Assembly: GCA_028275075.1 (NCBI GenBank)
Contig: JAQCNK010000286.1
Span: forward strand, 1-8,560
Origin: Haloarcula sp.
GTDB lineage: Archaea; Halobacteriota; Halobacteria; Halobacteriales; Haloarculaceae
Length of the DNA: 8,560 nt
Reading direction: 5' to 3'
Shown: in pieces, positions 5,753 to 8,560 of the stretch
Position numbering within the stretch: position 1 is the stretch's first letter
Layout: every line of letters begins with the position of its first letter
Position numbers and translations under genes: made by a program
The notes under the pieces: model-generated
What the model was told of the DNA's origin: nothing
The model's input: the letters and a program-made list of their open reading frames with translations, nothing else
Databases searched by the model: none

Positions 5753-7591
5753 TCAGCTCTCGTCGGGCGCGTAGTAGTACTCGCCAGCCGACTTCTGTTT
5801 CCGGTCCAGTTGCGAGTCTGGCTTGTTGATGCGTGGTCGGGAAGTGCGCTCATCCCGGCGGAAGGTGATATCGAGGTTCGCGAGGAACTCGTTCATCCCC
5901 TCTCGCATCCCCTGTGGCGGGGCAGCGTGGCCGGATCTGGCGGGCTCGCCGTCGAAGACGAGCAGGCGGTCCGCGAGCAGGTCGATCATGTAGATATCGT
6001 GGTCGATGACCAGCGCCGTCGCGTCATGATTCTCGGCGTAGCGACGAATCGCCGAGGTGGCCAGCACCCGCTGTTCGACGTCGAGATGGGCCGAGGGCTC
6101 GTCCAGCAGGTAGAGGTCGGCGTCCTTCGAGAGGCAAGCCGCAATGGCCACCCGCTGGCGCTCCCCGCCCGAGAGGTCCGTCAGTTGTTGCTCCATCACC
6201 GCGTCCAGCTGGAGCGGGTCGGCGATCTCGGTCGTCCAGTAGGAGCTGCCGAAGTCGTCAGTGATCGAGGAGAGGAAGGCGTCGACCCGCATCGGCTGGT
6301 CGATCTCAATGTACTGGGGTTTGTAGGCGATATCGAGATCGCTGTCGACCTCGCCGCTGGTCGGTTCGAGCCGGCCGGCGAGCATCTTCGCGAACGTGGA
6401 CTTCCCGATACCGTTGGGACCCACGACGCCCAACACCTCGCTCTCCCGGATGGTCCCCGCGTCGACGTCGAGAGAGAACTCGCCCTCGCCGTAGGACTTG
6501 GTGAGGTTGGGGTACTCGATAACCACGTCGCCAGTCGAGCCGGGCCGGGGGGCGTGTTCCTCGAACTCGATTTCGGTCTGGCGGATGCGCACGTTCTCGG
6601 TCTCCAGATAGCCCGAGAGATACTCGTTGACACCCTTCTTCGTCGACTTGGGCGAGGTAATGATACCGAACGCCCCGGAGGAACCGTAGGCGACGTTGAT
6701 GTTGTCCGCCAGCAGGTCCAGGATGGCCAGATCGTGCTCGACGACGAGCATCGAGCGGTCGCCCTCCTCAGCGAGCTCTCGGATGAGGCGTGCGGCGGTC
6801 ATCCGCTGGCCGATATCGAGGTAGGGCGTGATCTCATCGAGGAAGTAGAAGTCGGCATCCCGTGCCAGCGTCGCGACGAGCGCGACCCGCTGGAGCTCCC
6901 CACCCGAGAGATCCTCGATGTGGTTGTCGATCACCGGTCGGATGCCGGTACGGTCGATGAGGTCATCAAGCACCCCTCGTTCGTCGGTTTGGGAGAGCAG
7001 TTCCATAGCCGTCCCGTCGAACTGATCGGGGATACGGTCCACGTACTGGGGTTTGCGGGCGACGCTCAGGTCGCCGTCGCGCATCTGTTCGAGGTAGTTC
7101 TGTAAGGCCGTCCCGCGGTACTCGTCCAATATCTCCTCCCAGCCCGGCTCCGTGCCGTACTGGCCCAGATTCGGAGCCATCTCGTCGGCGAGGATGCGGA
7201 CGGCAGTCGTCTTCCCGATCCCGTTCGGCCCCAGGATACCGGTGACTTGCCCTTCCTGGGGGGTCGGTAGTCCGTACAGTGCGAAGGCGTTCTCGCCGTA
7301 GCGGTGGACTGGCTCCTCGGTGAGTTCCTGTGGGAGGTTGATGATCTCGATGGCGTCGAACGGGCACTTGTTGACACAGATCCCACAGCTCTCGCCCAGA
7401 CAGATCTCCTCGGAGATGCGGACCTGGTCGGGCTTGCCCTCGAACTCCTCGTCTTCCTCGTAGGTGTCGCTTCGCTCGGTGATACACTCTTTCCCGCTGC
7501 GGTTCGGCGGGCAGTAGTTCATACACTCGTAGTTACAGCGGTCGGGCTGGCACCGCTCCAGGTCTACCACTGCGATGGAGTCGTCGGCCAT
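5753..7591 (-). CDS. rli1: ABCE1/Rli1 ribosome-recycling ATPase
   Basis: This 612-residue soluble twin-ATPase splits ribosomes into subunits after termination, working with aRF1 or Pelota, and also touches initiation. The N-terminal iron-sulfur domain has C14, C19, C23, C27 and then C64, C69, C72, C76, ligands for two [4Fe-4S] clusters. NBD1 has Walker A GPNGIGKTT (121-129), signature LSGGE (228-232), Walker B FLDE (250-253) and the His switch H286. NBD2 has Walker A GPNGIGKST (391-399), signature LSGGE (473-477), Walker B LLDE (495-498) and H531. The length is normal. The second cysteine group reads CLGESCGIC, two residues longer than the usual CIGCGIC spacing. Its ATG lies one base after the stop of the upstream membrane protein, so translation is probably coupled. 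Confidence 0.97.
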   Translation of the reverse strand: MADDSIAVVDLERCQPDRCNYECMNYCPPNRSGKECITERSDTYEEDEEFEGKPDQVRISEEICLGESCGICVNKCPFDAIEIINLPQELTEEPVHRYGENAFALYGLPTPQEGQVTGILGPNGIGKTTAVRILADEMAPNLGQYGTEPGWEEILDEYRGTALQNYLEQMRDGDLSVARKPQYVDRIPDQFDGTAMELLSQTDERGVLDDLIDRTGIRPVIDNHIEDLSGGELQRVALVATLARDADFYFLDEITPYLDIGQRMTAARLIRELAEEGDRSMLVVEHDLAILDLLADNINVAYGSSGAFGIITSPKSTKKGVNEYLSGYLETENVRIRQTEIEFEEHAPRPGSTGDVVIEYPNLTKSYGEGEFSLDVDAGTIRESEVLGVVGPNGIGKSTFAKMLAGRLEPTSGEVDSDLDIAYKPQYIEIDQPMRVDAFLSSITDDFGSSYWTTEIADPLQLDAVMEQQLTDLSGGERQRVAIAACLSKDADLYLLDEPSAHLDVEQRVLATSAIRRYAENHDATALVIDHDIYMIDLLADRLLVFDGEPARSGHAAPPQGMREGMNEFLANLDITFRRDERTSRPRINKPDSQLDRKQKSAGEYYYAPDES

Positions 7592-7592
7592 C

Positions 7593-7889
7593 TCAGGCCC
7601 CCGCTGTTAGCAGGACACCCCACGACACGAACCAAAGCGCGAACGTCATGAACGAGATATAGAGGTAGTCTTTCCCTGAGAAGTCATCATCCAGAATACC
7701 GATACCCCGTAACAGCGGAAGCTGGACGAGGATAGCGCCAAGGACGGCGACCAGCGCGATCCTGTCGGTCGCACCACTCGCGACGGCGTTCGAGACGAAT
7801 GCCGCGCCGATGCCGGCGACCGCCGTTATCGTCGTGACAGTGAGCCCCCGCATATGGGCGCTTATTCCATCCGCCGATTCCGTAGCCAT
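7593..7889 (-). CDS. EMC6-like small membrane protein
   Basis: This 98-residue protein has a short polar N-terminus followed by three probable membrane helices: about residues 16-37 (TVTTITAVAGIGAAFVSNAV), 43-61 (RIALVAVLGAILVQLPLLR) and 76-95 (LYISFMTFALWFVSWGVLL). Between helices 2 and 3 is the polar loop GILDDDFSGKDY. Size and layout resemble the EMC6 family, whose eukaryotic member pairs with the Oxa1-type insertase EMC3. I recall haloarchaeal proteins like this being called EMC6-like, but the assignment is not proven here. The start at 7889 is chosen because a TATA box lies 26-27 bases upstream. The stop codon is one base before the ABCE1 start, so they form an operon. Confidence 0.85.
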   Translation of the reverse strand: MATESADGISAHMRGLTVTTITAVAGIGAAFVSNAVASGATDRIALVAVLGAILVQLPLLRGIGILDDDFSGKDYLYISFMTFALWFVSWGVLLTAGA

Positions 7890-7911
7890 ACCCACGGTTT
7901 TGCCACCCGTC

Positions 7912-7919
7912 ATCAAAAG
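7912..7919 (-). promoter_or_regulatory. TATA box for the EMC6-like/ABCE1 operon
   Basis: CTTTTGAT on the minus strand is centred about 26-27 bases before the ATG at 7889, giving a leaderless transcript. It also rules out the in-frame ATG at 7913, which falls inside it. Confidence 0.5.
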
Positions 7920-7988
7920 GGGCGCGGTTCCGGGACACAGCCGGGCCAAACCTCCGCGAGCGCCCGTCTGCCCAGACCACTCCTCAAT

Positions 7989-7995
7989 CTTTATG
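7989..7995 (+). promoter_or_regulatory. TATA box for the winged-helix regulator
   Basis: CTTTATG is centred 29 bases before the ATG at 8021, so the transcript starts at or just before the start codon. The centre-to-centre distance to the opposing TATA box is about 76 bases, so one bound regulator could affect both promoters. Confidence 0.6.
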
Positions 7996-8020
7996 CATCC
8001 GGCGACATTTGTAGGACCTA

Positions 8021-8287
8021 ATGACCGAAACTGATGGCGAGGGCATCTCGGACCTCCCCCCCAGTGCGAAGCTTGTGTATAAAGTACTGGAGTACGACGG
8101 GCCACTGACACAGAAAGGCATCGTCGAAGAGTCGATGCTGTCGGCGCGGACGGTCCGCTATGCGCTCGAACGTCTCGACGAGGTCGGCGTGGTCGAGGAA
8201 GACGTATACTTCGCCGACGCACGGCAGAATCTCTACGAACTGAACGATGTGCCGGCCGAACAGGCCGATCCCGCCATCTCGGACTGA
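8021..8287 (+). CDS. MarR-like winged-helix transcriptional regulator
   Basis: This 88-residue protein is almost entirely one winged-helix domain. LPPSAKLVYKVLEYDG (12-27) forms the first helix. LTQKGIVEESML (29-40) is the second helix, and SARTVRYALERLDEVG (41-56) is the recognition helix. VVEEDVYFADARQNLYEL (57-74) forms the wing strands. It resembles small haloarchaeal regulators of the MarR/ArsR type. It has no sensor or cofactor domain and no cysteine, so what it responds to is not visible. It is divergent from the EMC6-like/ABCE1 operon with 131 bases between the start codons, which makes that operon and itself the first candidate targets. Target and effector are unproven. Confidence 0.85.
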   Translation: MTETDGEGISDLPPSAKLVYKVLEYDGPLTQKGIVEESMLSARTVRYALERLDEVGVVEEDVYFADARQNLYELNDVPAEQADPAISD

Positions 8288-8295
8288 CCCTTCTC

Positions 8296-8311
8296 GCCTG
8301 TCTGTACAGGC
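8296..8311 (+). terminator. Hairpin just after the winged-helix gene
   Basis: GCCTGT (8296-8301) pairs perfectly with ACAGGC (8306-8311) around a four-base CTGT loop, starting nine bases after the stop codon. The flanking CTC and GAG can extend it with a bulge. No T-run follows, so it may stabilise the 3' end rather than terminate transcription. Confidence 0.35.
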
Positions 8312-8396
8312 CGGAGTCGTTCGCTGCCGGCCGCTCGGTCACCTCTTGCAGAACGTTCCAAGCGACGGCGTAGCGACGCGCTGTCCCCTGCGAGCA

Positions 8397-8552
8397 TCAT
8401 GCCAGCTCCCCACACGAGCGACAGCGTGCTTGGCCAGCCGACGGGTCGTACGCCAGCGCGATCTCGGAACAGTGGCGACAGTAGCGGTCGCTCGTCATCG
8501 TTGGGGCCGCAGGTGCAGTCGATTCGACGGTGCGTGATTCGTTCACTGCCAT
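8397..8552 (-). CDS. Zinc-ribbon microprotein
   Basis: This 51-residue protein has two cysteine pairs: C25-R-H-C28 and C44-R-S-C47-G. They are separated by 15 residues (SEIALAYDPSAGQAR), the classic layout of a single zinc ribbon. The first 22 residues are Ala/Thr/Ser/Pro-rich and probably flexible. An internal ATG at residue 19 (MTSDRYCRHC) would give a 33-residue version that keeps the whole ribbon. Haloarchaea are known to encode many such tiny zinc-finger proteins, often needed for stress growth or biofilm formation, but the role of this one is unknown. Its promoter lies beyond the right edge. It converges with the winged-helix gene; the 109 bases between them hold only a hairpin. Confidence 0.72.
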   Translation of the reverse strand: MAVNESRTVESTAPAAPTMTSDRYCRHCSEIALAYDPSAGQARCRSCGELA

Positions 8553-8560
8553 GTCAATAC

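Noticed and set aside
5624..7105. 493-residue open frame on the plus strand
   Set aside because: It is a long GC-driven frame opposite ABCE1, whose motifs are unambiguous on the minus strand.
7890..8342. N-terminal extension of the EMC6-like protein to give 249 residues
   Set aside because: The extension is Arg/Ser/Pro-rich and covers both promoters and part of the divergent regulator gene. The TATA position supports the start at 7889.
8233..8415. 60-residue minus-strand frame between the zinc-ribbon and winged-helix genes
   Set aside because: It is Arg/Ser-rich, overlaps the winged-helix gene 3' end and contains the hairpin. It looks like a GC-driven frame.

Overview
The window looks like a chromosomal segment of a haloarchaeon, possibly Haloarcula-like (a guess from protein style, not tested). 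The DNA is GC-rich and the proteins are strongly acidic (Asp/Glu-rich, Lys-poor). Several genes have a TATA-like box about 26-27 bases before the ATG, as expected for leaderless archaeal transcripts. The families are archaeal: Sec61-beta, archaemetzincin, F420-dependent NADP reductase, ABCE1/Rli1 and the halophilic type of plant-like [2Fe-2S] ferredoxin.

Left part (1-2586). After about 350 bases with no recognisable gene comes a 51-residue Sec61-beta gene (minus strand). It is divergent from a thioredoxin (plus), which converges on an unusual gene joining an N-terminal J-domain (HPD motif) to a haloarchaeal [2Fe-2S] ferredoxin (minus). Upstream of that gene lie a palindrome (CCACGTGG core) and a ~110-bp MITE-like element with 17-bp perfect terminal inverted repeats. 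Next is a leaderless F420H2:NADP oxidoreductase (minus). This half is therefore rich in redox functions: thiol, iron-sulfur and F420/NADP.

Middle (2587-5752). A HAD phosphatase (minus) is divergent from an archaemetzincin protease (plus). Two small acidic proteins of unknown function follow on the plus strand. A VapBC-type toxin-antitoxin pair (AbrB-fold antitoxin, PIN-domain toxin, minus strand) sits between them and ABCE1. It is visibly less GC-rich than its neighbours and is probably an acquired module.

Right part (5753-8560). ABCE1, the ribosome-recycling ATPase, lies one base downstream of a small three-helix membrane protein that resembles EMC6, in the same minus-strand operon. A small winged-helix regulator (plus) is divergent from that operon. 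At the right edge is a 51-residue zinc-ribbon microprotein (minus).

No rRNA, tRNA, CRISPR array or full-length transposase was seen. The most unusual items are the J-domain/ferredoxin fusion with its palindrome and nearby mobile element, and the coupling of the ribosome-recycling ATPase to a putative membrane-insertase subunit.
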